Shown here: positions 8,689-18,110 of the stretch, in pieces
How the letters are laid out: each line of letters begins with the position of its first letter
How positions within the stretch are numbered: position 1 is the first letter of the stretch
Source of the DNA: Helicobacter cinaedi CCUG 18818 = ATCC BAA-847
Lineage (GTDB): Bacteria; Campylobacterota; Campylobacteria; Campylobacterales; Helicobacteraceae
Direction of reading: 5' to 3'
DNA length: 55,351 nt
Assembly: GCF_000155475.1 (NCBI RefSeq)
Contig: NZ_DS990392.1
Location: 254,809-310,159 of the forward strand
Made by a program: the position numbers and the translations under genes
Notes under the pieces: model-generated
Databases searched by the model: none
Told to the model about the DNA's origin: nothing
The model's input: the letters and a program-made list of their open reading frames with translations, nothing else

Positions 8689-8780
8689 AATACAAAGTCT
8701 TTGTGCCTTCTTACAGATAAATAATTTCTTTGTTTGTGCTAATTTTTTAAATATTGACACAAACTTTTTAGGGGTGGGTT

Positions 8781-9440
8781 ATGCTAACCTCTAAAGTTTT
8801 GTTGCTTGTGCAAGGACAAATAGATGTGTTCTTTTCTAGGCTAGATTCTCTAAAGCTAGAATCTAGCGATGTGAAAAGGGCGTTAGACGCATTTTGGCGT
8901 TGCAATAAGCAAATTTGCCTTAAGTATTATGAAACTCAATTAAGCATAGAAGATTTTTATCATACTGATAAATATGCGACATTTTTGTATTTTCTTTCAC
9001 ACTCTCTGTATAAAGCAGATAAGGCAAAACTCGCCACAAAGGTGTATTATTTAAATAAGATTCTACACGGGATTGATATATATTATGAGATATGTCTGCC
9101 CGAAGTGTTTTATCTCACTCACCCTGTGGGAAGTGTATTTGGCAGAGCAGGATATGGGAATTATCTTTGCGTGTATCAAAACTGCACTATTGGGGGCGAT
9201 ACACGAGATGGCGAGATATGTTATCCTACTTTGGGTGAAGGCGTGGTGCTATGTGCGTCAAGCAAGGTTATTGGGACGTGTCAAGTTGGCGATAATGTCA
9301 TCTTTGGTGCAAATGCGTTTATTATCAATACAGATGTGCCGAGCAATTCCATTGTGGTTGGCTCGTATCCACATCATAGAATCCTGCCTAGCAATCACAA
9401 TGTGCTAAAAGAGTTTTTTGGGATAGACAAAGATTTGTAA
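8781..9440 (+). CDS. CysE-like serine acetyltransferase family protein
   Basis: A 219-residue acetyltransferase. An alpha-helical N-terminal part (about 1-100) is followed by a left-handed beta-helix with VFGRAGYGNYLCVYQNCTIG and GEGVVLCASSKVIG. It resembles the CysE/serine acetyltransferase branch but lacks the usual DHTG stretch, so cysteine synthesis is not assured; similar proteins occur in surface-polysaccharide loci. An in-frame TAG at 8769-8771 fixes the start near 8781, with AGGGGTGG upstream. It is convergent with glnQ. The upstream G9 tract may affect expression. Confidence 0.65.
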   Translation: MLTSKVLLLVQGQIDVFFSRLDSLKLESSDVKRALDAFWRCNKQICLKYYETQLSIEDFYHTDKYATFLYFLSHSLYKADKAKLATKVYYLNKILHGIDIYYEICLPEVFYLTHPVGSVFGRAGYGNYLCVYQNCTIGGDTRDGEICYPTLGEGVVLCASSKVIGTCQVGDNVIFGANAFIINTDVPSNSIVVGSYPHHRILPSNHNVLKEFFGIDKDL

Positions 9441-9456
9441 ATAAAGATTCTAAAGA

Positions 9457-10194
9457 CTAGTTTCTAATTTTGCTTAGAAAGTCTTTAAGTCTTGGGGTTT
9501 GGGGGTTTTCAAAAATTTCTTGCGGAGTGCCTTGCTCTATGATTTTACCCTCACTCATAAAGATAATGCGACTCCCCACTTCCCTAGCAAATCGCATTTC
9601 GTGCGTTACACACACCATACTCATACCCTCATTTGCCAAATCCCGCATTAAATCAAGCACTTCGCCCACCATTTCAGGATCAAGTGCAGAAGTTGGCTCA
9701 TCAAAAAGCATAACTTCAGGCTTATTCATAAGCGCTCTGGCAATGGCTACGCGTTGCTTTTGTCCGCCGCTTAGGCGGGAGGGATACACATCTTGCTTAT
9801 CAAGTAGTCCTATGCGTTTAAGCAGTGTTTGGGCTTTTTGTTTAGCTTCATTTTCATTTAAGAGTTTTAAAAGTGTGGGGGCAAGGGTGAGATTTTGCAA
9901 AACGCTAAGATTATTAAAAAGATTAAAATGCTGAAACACCATACCCATTTTTGTCCTAGCCTTGTTTAAGTCCCAAGAATCTTGCTTGTTTTGAGGGAAA
10001 ATCATCTTACCATCAAGCCAAATCTCGCCAGAACTAGGCACTTCTAGGAGATTCAAACAACGCAGCAGGGTTGATTTACCACTCCCGCTTGGTCCTATGA
10101 TGACAACCTTTTCGCCTATTTTAATATGGAGATGAATATCTGCTAATACAAGCTTAGAATCAAAATATTTTTTTAGCCCACTAATGCGTATCAC
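9457..10194 (-). CDS. glnQ: Glutamine-type amino acid ABC transporter, ATP-binding protein
   Basis: ATPase of a polar amino acid importer. It has Walker [10 protein letters not shown], the signature [15 protein letters not shown], Walker [10 protein letters not shown] and the switch His in VCVTHEM. I prefer the GTG at 10194, which follows AAAGGAAG and gives the usual family N terminus ([11 protein letters not shown]). An ATG at 10215 would add seven residues and overlap the permease further. It is the last gene of the glnH-glnP-glnQ operon. Confidence 0.9.
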   Translation of the reverse strand: MIRISGLKKYFDSKLVLADIHLHIKIGEKVVIIGPSGSGKSTLLRCLNLLEVPSSGEIWLDGKMIFPQNKQDSWDLNKARTKMGMVFQHFNLFNNLSVLQNLTLAPTLLKLLNENEAKQKAQTLLKRIGLLDKQDVYPSRLSGGQKQRVAIARALMNKPEVMLFDEPTSALDPEMVGEVLDLMRDLANEGMSMVCVTHEMRFAREVGSRIIFMSEGKIIEQGTPQEIFENPQTPRLKDFLSKIRN

Positions 10195-10888
10195 TTGCTC
10201 GTAACTTCCTTTCATAGAGTTTCACAAGATAGCTTGCACACATCACAAGTAGCAAGTAGGCTAGGGCTAGGAAAAAGTATGGAAACATATATTCATAAGT
10301 CGCACTGCCTATGCTTTTAAACGCATAAGTCAAATCGTGAACCGTGATGTAGTTTGCCACGGAAGTTTCTTTCAATAAGGCGATAAACTCATTACCCAAA
10401 GTTGGCAGGGAATTTTTCAACGCTTGGGGGAAGATGATATAACGCATACTTAAACTTGAGCTAAGCCCCAATGCCCTTGCAGCTTCATCTTGCCCTTTAT
10501 CAATGCTTAAGATTCCACTGCGGATAATCTCACTCACATACGCTCCACTATTTAGCCCAAAAATCACCACCGCCACAAGTAACGCACTCATACCCTTTAG
10601 CCCAAAGGCTGGGAGAATCACAAAGTAGATAAAAAGTAGCTGCACCACAATGGGTGTCCCGCGGAAAAAACCAACATAGGCTTTTAAAAACACACATAAG
10701 ATTCTATGCGGGATTGAAGGGGTTTTGTGCGTAATGGCAATGGCTACAAGTGTGCCGACAATCACGCCAATGATGAGAGCGGCAATAGCAAGCAGCAGTG
10801 TCGTGCCAAGCCCTTCTAGGATAAGCTTGTAGCCGCCATTTGTAATAAACTGGTGATAGAAAAGCTCGTATTTTTGTGTGAGTTCCAT
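10181..10888 (-). CDS. glnP: Glutamine-type amino acid ABC transporter, permease
   Basis: Inner-membrane permease of the HisM/GlnP family, 235 residues with about five membrane helices. The cytoplasmic EAA loop is visible as [20 protein letters not shown], where it contacts the ATPase. AGGACTAT precedes the start, 6 bases after glnH. Only one permease gene is present here, so it probably works as a homodimer. Confidence 0.92.
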   Translation of the reverse strand: MELTQKYELFYHQFITNGGYKLILEGLGTTLLLAIAALIIGVIVGTLVAIAITHKTPSIPHRILCVFLKAYVGFFRGTPIVVQLLFIYFVILPAFGLKGMSALLVAVVIFGLNSGAYVSEIIRSGILSIDKGQDEAARALGLSSSLSMRYIIFPQALKNSLPTLGNEFIALLKETSVANYITVHDLTYAFKSIGSATYEYMFPYFFLALAYLLLVMCASYLVKLYERKLRASDTH

Positions 10889-10894
10889 ATAGTC

Positions 10895-11719
10895 CTATTG
10901 TGCGTAATATTTATTGATGATAGATTCTAATGTGCCATCTTGCCGGATTTCATTGAGAATAGCATTTATAGAATCCTTAAGCTCTTTATCATTAGGTGCT
11001 ATGCCAATAGCGTATTTTTCATTCGTCAAGGCAATATCAATGAGCTGTGTGCCACTATTTGCCTTGACAATCTCACGCGCTGGCATTTCATCAATAATCA
11101 CAATGTCAATCTGCTCATTTTTCATAGCAATTGCAGCTAATGCCCCATTTGAGAAGCTTTTTACCTGTGCGTTATGGAATCCTTCAAAGCCCCAATCGCT
11201 ATCGCCTTTAGCGTAAAACTCGCCCGCTGTGCCGACTTGCACACCAATTTTAAGATTTGGAATAGATTGAAGTGTTTTTAAAAGCTCTTCTTTTGTGGTG
11301 ATATTTGCAAATCGTGTATCATTAGCCCTAGCAATTACCATTTGTGAAGCACTAAAATAAGTTTGGCTAAAATCAATAACTTTGGAGCGCGTGTCGTTAA
11401 TCGTCAAGCCTGAAAGGGCGATATGCGCGTTTCCACTTGCAAGTGAAGTAACCACAGAATCAAACTCCATATCTTTAATTACAAGCTTTTTGTTAAGCTT
11501 TTTGGCAATGACTTCAGCAATATCCATATCAATACCCTTAAATTCCTTGCCATCAATATATTCAAAAGGTGCAAAATTTGCCGAAGTGGCTACAACAAGA
11601 TCATTATCACTGCACGCATTGAGAGTAAATATACCTAGCGTTGCTGTAAGTAATGCTAGGCTTTTAGCCCATAGCGTGAGAGATCTACAAGATTCTAGCA
11701 GCTTCATCAATGTTTTCAT
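10895..11719 (-). CDS. glnH: Amino acid ABC transporter substrate-binding lipoprotein
   Basis: Family 3 solute-binding protein, 274 residues. The signal peptide ends in a lipobox, LNAC, with Cys36 as the likely lipidated residue, unusually far from the start. The mature part shows ATSANFAPFEY, DIAEVIAKKL and IALSGLTINDTRSKVIDFSQ, typical of polar amino acid binders. It is the first gene of the importer operon. Glutamine is the likely ligand by analogy with H. pylori; specificity is inferred. Confidence 0.88.
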   Translation of the reverse strand: MKTLMKLLESCRSLTLWAKSLALLTATLGIFTLNACSDNDLVVATSANFAPFEYIDGKEFKGIDMDIAEVIAKKLNKKLVIKDMEFDSVVTSLASGNAHIALSGLTINDTRSKVIDFSQTYFSASQMVIARANDTRFANITTKEELLKTLQSIPNLKIGVQVGTAGEFYAKGDSDWGFEGFHNAQVKSFSNGALAAIAMKNEQIDIVIIDEMPAREIVKANSGTQLIDIALTNEKYAIGIAPNDKELKDSINAILNEIRQDGTLESIINKYYAQ

Positions 11720-11911
11720 TTGAATGTCTCCATAAAAGATAATTTAAGATTTTATAAATTAAAGGGCTTAATTGTAATGTCTTAAGCTTAAAATAAAGCC
11801 TTGAGCTGTGAATTTTGGATAGATTTATGCGAAATAGTATAGAATCTGGGCAGTTTTGGTATGCCTTGTGGGGCATAAAGATACTATTTGAAGTTAAAAG
11901 GTGCAGATTCT

Positions 11912-12631
11912 ATGTGGTTAGCAGGGATTGATGAGGCTGGGCGAGGCTGTATTTGCGGGGCGTTGTTTGTTGCTGGTGTGATTGGGAGAGAGGAAAATAT
12001 TGCACATTTTGGTGCAAAAGATAGTAAAAAGCTATCCCCAAAGCAAAGAGAGCGTATCTATCAAACTTTGTTAGAATCTCAACATAAGGGCGAAATAGGG
12101 TTGTTTGTGGCACAGATTGAAGCGTGGGAGATTGATAAGTTTGGTTTAAGCATTGCGATGAAAAATGGCATAGAGCAGATTCTGTGTAGAATTGCGGATT
12201 TTGCTACTTTGCAAAATCTTATAGGGCAAAATGTGGAACAAAACACCGCAAAACACAATCTTTTAGAACAAGATGTAGAGCAGAATCCTACAGATTCCAC
12301 GGATTCAAAGAATGCTTTACAGGAAATAATAATGGATGGCAATACAACCTTTCAGGCTAAGATTCCACATATCCTTACACAAAGTGGCGTTGGGGTGCAG
12401 ACTTTGGTGAAAGCCGATGATATTATGCCCATTGTATCCTGTGCGTCTATCGTGGCAAAAGTGAGTAAGGATAGGCAAATGCACGAGCTTGATAAGCTGT
12501 ATCCGCAGTATTTTTTAGCTAAAAATAAGGGCTATGGGACATTGCAACATAAAAAAGCCATCGCCAAAAATGGATATTGTCCCCATCACCGCAAAAGTTT
12601 TAAGATTCTTATGCAAGAATGTTTATTTTAA
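11912..12631 (+). CDS. rnhB: Ribonuclease HII
   Basis: Removes RNA and single ribonucleotides from DNA. The start is set at the ATG giving MWLAGIDEAGRG, with an AAAAGG site; the frame is open from a TTG at 11888, but family proteins begin here. Catalytic DEAGRG and the later DDIMPIVSCASIVAK carry the acidic and active-site residues. Residues about 100-135 hold an insertion rich in Asn, Gln and Glu, with a repeated VEQN, before the conserved IIMDGN strand. At 239 residues it is longer than the usual 200-210. Confidence 0.92.
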   Translation: MWLAGIDEAGRGCICGALFVAGVIGREENIAHFGAKDSKKLSPKQRERIYQTLLESQHKGEIGLFVAQIEAWEIDKFGLSIAMKNGIEQILCRIADFATLQNLIGQNVEQNTAKHNLLEQDVEQNPTDSTDSKNALQEIIMDGNTTFQAKIPHILTQSGVGVQTLVKADDIMPIVSCASIVAKVSKDRQMHELDKLYPQYFLAKNKGYGTLQHKKAIAKNGYCPHHRKSFKILMQECLF

Positions 12632-12701
12632 CTTAAAATTAAATATAAAAGAGATAAAATCCAAGTCGCTTTCAGTTTAAAATAAGGAAATGGGGTTTGC
12701 T

Positions 12702-13265
12702 ATGTTGCCGAGTTGGAGTGAAAAATTTAGCGTTCATCACGAGATTATTGACCAGCAACATCAAATATTATTTGACCTTGCACATAAGGCGTATAAGATT
12801 GCCAACAGCCACACTACGCGCAATGAAGTCAAAGATATGATTACCCAATTTTTTGATTATATGAAAACGCACTTTAAAGATGAAGAGCAGTATATGCAGG
12901 CGATTGGCTATCCACGCTTGGAGGAGCATAGGAAGATTCACCGAAAAATCGTTGCTGATATGGCAGCTATGGTAAAAAGTATTCACTCGGCAAATGAGCT
13001 AAAAGACAAAATTATGATTATGGCGCAAGACTGGCTTTTGACACATATTTTGCAAGAAGATATGCAGATTGAAAAATATCGCAAAGAAGCTCAAAGTAAG
13101 AATCCAACCAAACAACCTCAAAAATTTTACCTTTATACTTGTGCGTGTCCGGGCAAGGAGCATAAACTCACAGAATCTATGCATATTTTTGTGAAAAATA
13201 GCACACAAAGTATTCGCTGCAAAGAGTGTCAGCAGAGCATTAAGGTTCAAAATGCACTTGGATAA
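12702..13265 (+). CDS. Bacteriohemerythrin with C-terminal zinc-ribbon-like domain (copy 1)
   Basis: Diiron oxygen-binding or sensing protein, 187 residues from the preferred start. The hemerythrin ligands are present: VHHEIIDQQHQ, THFKDEEQY (HxxxE), HRKIH (HxxxH) and HILQED (HxxxxD). Unlike standard bacteriohemerythrins of about 130-150 residues, it continues into a Cys-containing domain, YTCACPGKEHKL to CKECQQ, that may bind metal. The ATG at 12702 matches the start of the paralogue next door; an ATG at 12690 sits too close to its AAGGA site. It is the first of a tandem pair. Confidence 0.87.
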   Translation: MLPSWSEKFSVHHEIIDQQHQILFDLAHKAYKIANSHTTRNEVKDMITQFFDYMKTHFKDEEQYMQAIGYPRLEEHRKIHRKIVADMAAMVKSIHSANELKDKIMIMAQDWLLTHILQEDMQIEKYRKEAQSKNPTKQPQKFYLYTCACPGKEHKLTESMHIFVKNSTQSIRCKECQQSIKVQNALG

Positions 13266-13288
13266 ATCACTTAGCTTAAGGGGGAGAT

Positions 13289-13855
13289 ATGCTACCAGAT
13301 TGGAGCGATGATTTTAGCGTTCATCACGAGATTATTGACCAGCAACATCAAATGCTTTTTGCTTTGGCTCATAAGGCGTGTCGTATCGCTAATAGCCCTA
13401 GTTCAGCCAATGAAGTAAAGATGATCCTTATTGAGTTTTTTGATTATATGAAAACGCACTTTAAAGATGAAGAGCAGTATATGCAGGCGATTGGCTATCC
13501 ACGCTTGGAGGAGCATAGGAAGATTCACCGAACAATTGTTGCTGATATGGCAGGAATGGTAAAAAATGTGCATTCTGTGGAGATTCTAAAAGAGATGATT
13601 TCAACAATCGCTAAAGACTGGCTTTTGACGCATATTTTGCAAGAGGATATGCAGATTGAAAAGTATCGCGAAGAGCAGTTGGAGAAAAATGCGAGTTGTG
13701 AAGTGCGAGATGTCAAGCACTATTATTATACTTGTGCGTGTCCGGGCAAGGAGCATAAACTCACAGAATCTATGCATATTTTTGTGAGTAATTCTACCCA
13801 CCCCATTAATTGCAAAGAATGCCATCAACGCATTCATTTTAAAGCACAACGCTAG
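13289..13855 (+). CDS. Bacteriohemerythrin with C-terminal zinc-ribbon-like domain (copy 2)
   Basis: Tandem paralogue of the preceding gene, 188 residues, 23 bases downstream with an AAGGGGGAG site. All hemerythrin ligands and the C-terminal CAC...CKEC motif are kept. About 95 bases covering DYMKTHFKDEEQY to HRKIHR, and another block of about 55 bases over the Cys motif, are identical between copies, while the rest differs. That pattern suggests recent gene conversion. It probably delivers or senses oxygen for microaerobic respiration, but no target is visible. Confidence 0.87.
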   Translation: MLPDWSDDFSVHHEIIDQQHQMLFALAHKACRIANSPSSANEVKMILIEFFDYMKTHFKDEEQYMQAIGYPRLEEHRKIHRTIVADMAGMVKNVHSVEILKEMISTIAKDWLLTHILQEDMQIEKYREEQLEKNASCEVRDVKHYYYTCACPGKEHKLTESMHIFVSNSTHPINCKECHQRIHFKAQR

Positions 13856-13864
13856 AATCTTTGG

Positions 13865-13893
13865 CTAGAATCTTACCTACCGCTAGATTCTAG
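13865..13893. terminator. Hairpin between the hemerythrin pair and the capA-like gene
   Basis: CTAGAATCT and AGATTCTAG pair over 9 bp around an 11-base loop, between convergent genes. There is no T run, so it may be only a stable stem made from the abundant AGATTCT motif. Confidence 0.45.
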
Positions 13894-13908
13894 TAGCTCA
13901 TCTTAAAT

Positions 13909-14955
13909 CTATAACCCAATTTGAATCTCACTTTTTCCTTGAGTGATAATATTTATATATTGCTTATAAATTTTCTTATAATCAGGCAGAATTGCGTTGT
14001 TGAGGTCGCTAAACCACATTAGCTTAAAATCCTTAAAGTGTGAATTGTAGTAGGTATAAATCAGCTCTGCCCTAGGATTTTTCACTTTCACCTTGCCATT
14101 TTCAAGCTTTTCAATCTCCACGCTTCCTAGCATTCCTATGCGTTTATTTGTGCCTTTTTGTGCGGAGATAAGATTCCCAAGTGAGTAAAATATTAAAGTA
14201 TCTCCTATGTATTCTGCGGGTTGCACAACATGCGGATGTGTGCCGATGACTAAATCCACTCCCAAATCCGCCAAAAGCTTAGCATATTTTCTCTGCTCTA
14301 CACTTGGCTCAAACTCATACTCAATCCCCCAGTGCATTGATACAATCAGCAAATCCACTTTATCGCGTATAGCCTTAATGTCCTTTTCAAGCATTGCCTT
14401 TGTATAGACATTCACAAGATATTCTTTGCCCTTTGGAACGGGGATTCCATTTGTGCCGTAAGTGTAGGCTAAAAGTGCGTATGTAATGCCATTTTTTTCT
14501 AGAATCTGTGGAGTATCACGCGTTTTTAAAGATTCATAGCTTCCAGCGGTGAGAGCAGGTTTGTCTTTCCAGTATGCAAGGGAGGAGCGTATAGCCTTTT
14601 CACCCCTATCAAGCGTGTGATTATTGGCTAATGAGATAAGATTAAAGCCTAAAGAGAGTATATTATCGCCAAATTCTTGTGGGGAGTTAAAGGCAGGATA
14701 AGTGCTTAAGCCAAGCTCCTTGCCACCTAAAATCGTCTCTTGATTATAAAAAGCAAGGTCATATTTTGGGACAACATCTTCAAGTGCTTTAAGCATAGGG
14801 CTAAAGTCGTAATGGTTATTTTCCCTTTTTGCATCATTATATACAGAAGCGTGCAGCAGGGCGTCTCCAGCCATAATAAGTGTGAGTTTAGAATCTGTGT
14901 AAGCAGAAAGCGAAAGATTTAAAATGACACAAAATACAAAAAACAGCTTTTTCAT
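13909..14955 (-). CDS. CapA family (poly-gamma-glutamate synthesis type) exported protein
   Basis: A 348-residue protein with a signal peptide (MKKLFFVFCVILNLSLSAYT) and a CapA domain of the calcineurin-like phosphoesterase class. Visible motifs are LTLIMAGDALLHASVY, FYNQETILGG, ISLANNHTLDRG, VSMHWGIEYE and VIGTHPHVVQP, which carry the expected metal-binding Asp, Asn and His. In Bacillus CapA takes part in polyglutamate capsule export; here no capB or capC is near, so a role in envelope metabolism is all that can be said. It is followed by trpCF upstream on the same strand. Confidence 0.82.
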   Translation of the reverse strand: MKKLFFVFCVILNLSLSAYTDSKLTLIMAGDALLHASVYNDAKRENNHYDFSPMLKALEDVVPKYDLAFYNQETILGGKELGLSTYPAFNSPQEFGDNILSLGFNLISLANNHTLDRGEKAIRSSLAYWKDKPALTAGSYESLKTRDTPQILEKNGITYALLAYTYGTNGIPVPKGKEYLVNVYTKAMLEKDIKAIRDKVDLLIVSMHWGIEYEFEPSVEQRKYAKLLADLGVDLVIGTHPHVVQPAEYIGDTLIFYSLGNLISAQKGTNKRIGMLGSVEIEKLENGKVKVKNPRAELIYTYYNSHFKDFKLMWFSDLNNAILPDYKKIYKQYINIITQGKSEIQIGL

Positions 14956-14977
14956 TGATATTCCTTTGTGTTTGGGA

Positions 14978-16486
14978 TTATATTGCTTTAGGGTTATGGC
15001 TAGATTCTAGTGTGTTAAGAATCTGCTGAATTGCGTTTATATCTTTTAGCCCTGCGGATTTTTCCACGCCAGAGTTTATATCAAGTAGAGAGGGTTTGAG
15101 TGCTAGAAAGCTTTTTAGATTCTGCGGATTAATGCCCCCAGCAACGCACAAATACCGCTCCTTAAGCGATAAAAGCACATCTTTTGCCACGCTTTTACCA
15201 GAGCCTCCCCCTTGAATACTTTTAGAATCTATAAGGCAGAATGCCCCTGCGTATTCCTTGCTAAAATCCTCTAAATTCTCTACATTTTGTGCTACATAGT
15301 AGCAATACAGGGCGTCTTCAAGCGAAGTGTTGGCATACATTTTTGGTGTTTGTGGATTAAGGCTATGGAGCTGAATCCCATCAATATAACCCTCTTTATA
15401 CAGCGTTTTAGCGGTGTTTAAGGAGTGTTTATCATTCACCACAGCTATGCGTAAAATATGCGGATAAAGCTTTTGCAGGGCTTTTGCTATGTTTTGAATC
15501 TGCTTAGATTCTATAAAACGCGGAGAGTTTTTAGCTAAAATAAAGCCTAACATATCCACCCCACCATAAGTTTCTAACTCGCCTATTTGCAGGGCATCAT
15601 CAAGGCTTGTAATACCACATATTTTAATAAGAATCTTTTCTCTGTGCCATTTGTGAAACACATCATTACAGAATCGTGGCTTTTGCGTAAAGCCAAGCTC
15701 AAAGGCTTTTTTAAGTGATTGAATAGCGTGAGTTGGGTTTTTGTGAGCTACAAGGTAGCTACCGCATAATAATCCATTAAAGCCTAGAGAGCCTACCATA
15801 AAGCCACTTGAAGCTGAATCTATGCCAGATTCAAAAATGACTTTGCTTGTGGGCAGAGAATCTTGTAAAGATTGTCGCAAGATACAAGCGGAGGGTATAT
15901 CAATCTCAAAAGTGTGGAGATTGCGTGAATTCACACCCACAAGGGCGGGTTGCAATGGAGAGATAAAGTCAATCTCTCTTTGATTATGCACTTCAAGTAA
16001 GGGCGTAATGCCAAAAGATAGGCATTTTTCATAAATCTTTTGAAGTTGCAAAAAGCCATCTTTTTCATCAATAAACATCGCCGCAATAAGCAGCACCATA
16101 TCCGCCCCAGCACGATAGCTAATCTCAATCTCTTGTGAATCTTGTATAAAATCTTTGCGTAAAACACAGGCATTTGGATAGGTAGCTTTAACCTGCATTA
16201 AATCTCTCAAACTCCCATTGAAATGTCGCTCTTCGCACAGCACAGATATGGCTGAAGCTCCGCCATTAAGATAGCTCTGTGCTAAATGTGTAACTGAATG
16301 TATATCCCCTATATGCCCAGCTGAAGGCGAGGCGCGTTTAATCTCTGTGATAATGAGTGGCTTATCTAGCTTTGGTGGGATAAGTGGGTGGATTCTATTT
16401 TGTGGGATAGTATGTCCAAAGTCTAAGCCCTTTGTGGCGATATCTTGTGATCGTTTGGCGATAATTTTAGCTAGGACTTCTACCAT
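14978..16486 (-). CDS. trpCF: Bifunctional indole-3-glycerol phosphate synthase / phosphoribosylanthranilate isomerase
   Basis: A fused enzyme of 502 residues carrying two consecutive tryptophan steps. The TrpC part (about 1-260) has EIKRASPSAG, VLRKDFI and GVNSRNL. The TrpF part (from about 280) has IKICGITSLDDAL, ARI-like strands, IDGIQLHS and CVAGGINPQN. The fusion occurs in H. pylori and E. coli. No other trp gene is in the window, so the pathway is scattered or the gene is separately controlled. It lies in line with the capA-like gene. Confidence 0.93.
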   Translation of the reverse strand: MVEVLAKIIAKRSQDIATKGLDFGHTIPQNRIHPLIPPKLDKPLIITEIKRASPSAGHIGDIHSVTHLAQSYLNGGASAISVLCEERHFNGSLRDLMQVKATYPNACVLRKDFIQDSQEIEISYRAGADMVLLIAAMFIDEKDGFLQLQKIYEKCLSFGITPLLEVHNQREIDFISPLQPALVGVNSRNLHTFEIDIPSACILRQSLQDSLPTSKVIFESGIDSASSGFMVGSLGFNGLLCGSYLVAHKNPTHAIQSLKKAFELGFTQKPRFCNDVFHKWHREKILIKICGITSLDDALQIGELETYGGVDMLGFILAKNSPRFIESKQIQNIAKALQKLYPHILRIAVVNDKHSLNTAKTLYKEGYIDGIQLHSLNPQTPKMYANTSLEDALYCYYVAQNVENLEDFSKEYAGAFCLIDSKSIQGGGSGKSVAKDVLLSLKERYLCVAGGINPQNLKSFLALKPSLLDINSGVEKSAGLKDINAIQQILNTLESSHNPKAI

Positions 16487-16555
16487 AAGCTTATGTATTC
16501 CTTAAGTGATATGAGATAGGTGGATAGGGCGTATTCTAGCATAGCTTGGGCAATA

Positions 16556-17848
16556 TTAAAAATAATATGAAAGATTGAGTGTGCCTGAATATGTCTTAAA
16601 TTGCGTGTGAGATTGAGCGTATAGGGCATAAAGGCTAAGTGAGATGTGTTTATGTAAAGGCACAGAGCCACCTAAATGAAGTGTGTAGCCAAGCGTTTGC
16701 GGGTTTGTAAAGTAAAGTGGTGAATTGCCAAAATAGGCTGTTGTCTGCGAGGTAGAGGTTGGGACATATTGTAGATTTAGCCCACCAAAGAGAATATGAC
16801 GAGATCCAAAATAATAACACATTTGAGTGCCTAGCAAGAGACTTAGCGTGTGGTATTGCTGGGCTTTAAGAGAAAGTGTTGGCATAGTTGCATTATTTGC
16901 TTGAAATTCAGCAAATTCCCCCTGCGTACCAAGCGTGTAAGAAAGCCCTAAAAATGGCTTAAGATAGAATCTGTGATAGTTTATAGGATAGCCAAGTGTG
17001 CTTTGCAATCCTAGCTCGTTGTAGGAGAGTTTGCCCTGAAAGGTGCTTGAGCTAAAAAAGACTTCGCGTTTGCTTGTATGCTGTGTGTTACCATAATAAG
17101 CAAGGAGTGTTAGCTTAAGCTTTGGGAAAGTGAGTTTGCTATATGTGCCGATAAGCGATGCGGTTGAGTTAAGGTAGGTTTGTGTAGAATTTAAAGCACT
17201 TGTGCCTTGAGAAGTTGCATAAGTGGCAAATACACTGAGAGAATACGCATTGTGTTGCACTGAAGTGCTTAGGCTTGTGCCATAAAGTGGGGTGGAGAGG
17301 TTTGCACTACTTGCATTTGAGACAAAAGGAGTGAGATTAAATGAAAATCTTTTCATCGGCGGCTGATAGATAAGGGGCAATGTGGTGTTTTGCATAATGC
17401 TCCAAAGGCTTAAGCTAGGGGCTTGTGTGCTTAGTATATTCGCAGAAGTGTCAATATTGGAACTCAAATTTGTGAGAAACGCCCTATCGCCATAAGTATA
17501 AAGGCTCTTTGAATCTTGCCCTAAATTACTTTCAAGGCTTGTTAGAATACTGTTTTGATTTTTATCTAGGCTTTGGAGAAAGGTATCAATAGCTTGGGTG
17601 TTCTTTTCAAGCTTGATAGAGCCATTGCCTTGCGAGCTAGAGTTTATAAACTCACTTTTGCCCCCACTAGCTAGAATCTCTATATTTGTATTTCCACTTA
17701 ATGTGCCTGTGATAAGCTGATGTGAGCCTAGTTCTGCTCTGGCAATATCTACTTGAATCTTGCCTTGATTATCTACATTGCCGATGAGTTGTCCTAGCTT
17801 ACCATTATATGAGCCAAAGATAAGGCTACTATCTGCGGCATTTGTCAT
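16556..17848 (-). pseudogene. 5'-truncated autotransporter (passenger end plus beta-barrel)
   Basis: Residues about 150-430 form a type V autotransporter beta-barrel ending in LNLSYYF with the terminal Phe needed for outer-membrane insertion. Only a short stub of passenger repeat remains (TNAADSSLIFGSYNGKLGQL, then GNTNIEILASGG). There is no signal peptide. The passenger-like frame stays open 45 bases above the first ATG (YGGSIRVDGSM) and then meets a TAG inside the palindrome at 17882-17893. I read it as a deletion remnant of a much longer adhesin gene; an expressed short form is unlikely without a signal. Confidence 0.72.
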
Positions 17849-17881
17849 ACTACCATCTACCCTAATGCTCCCACCATATAA

Positions 17882-17893
17882 AATCCGCGGATT
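17882..17893. repeat. 12-bp palindrome AATCCGCGGATT at the autotransporter break
   Basis: A perfect 12-bp palindrome with a GC core, rare in this AT-rich sequence. It lies where autotransporter homology ends. The same 12 bases occur at 44596-44607 before carB. Confidence 0.6.
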
Positions 17894-18110
17894 CTATTCC
17901 AGCATAGCTTAAGGCAAACTGCGTAAAAGCCACAAAATCACGCAAAAATCATTACAAAATGAAACAGATAGAATTTTCTCATATTAATGATGTTACTAAA
18001 CTGCCATATTTTTCAAAAAAATCAAACATTTATTTTATTGCGTGATAGCCTTTAAGTTTGAAGTGTTTAGACTTAGAGCCATAATCCATCTTACAAAATA
18101 AAGGAGTGTT

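Noticed and set aside
9470-9934. Plus-strand open frame of 154 codons
   Set aside because: It is antisense to glnQ, whose Walker and signature motifs are clear on the other strand.
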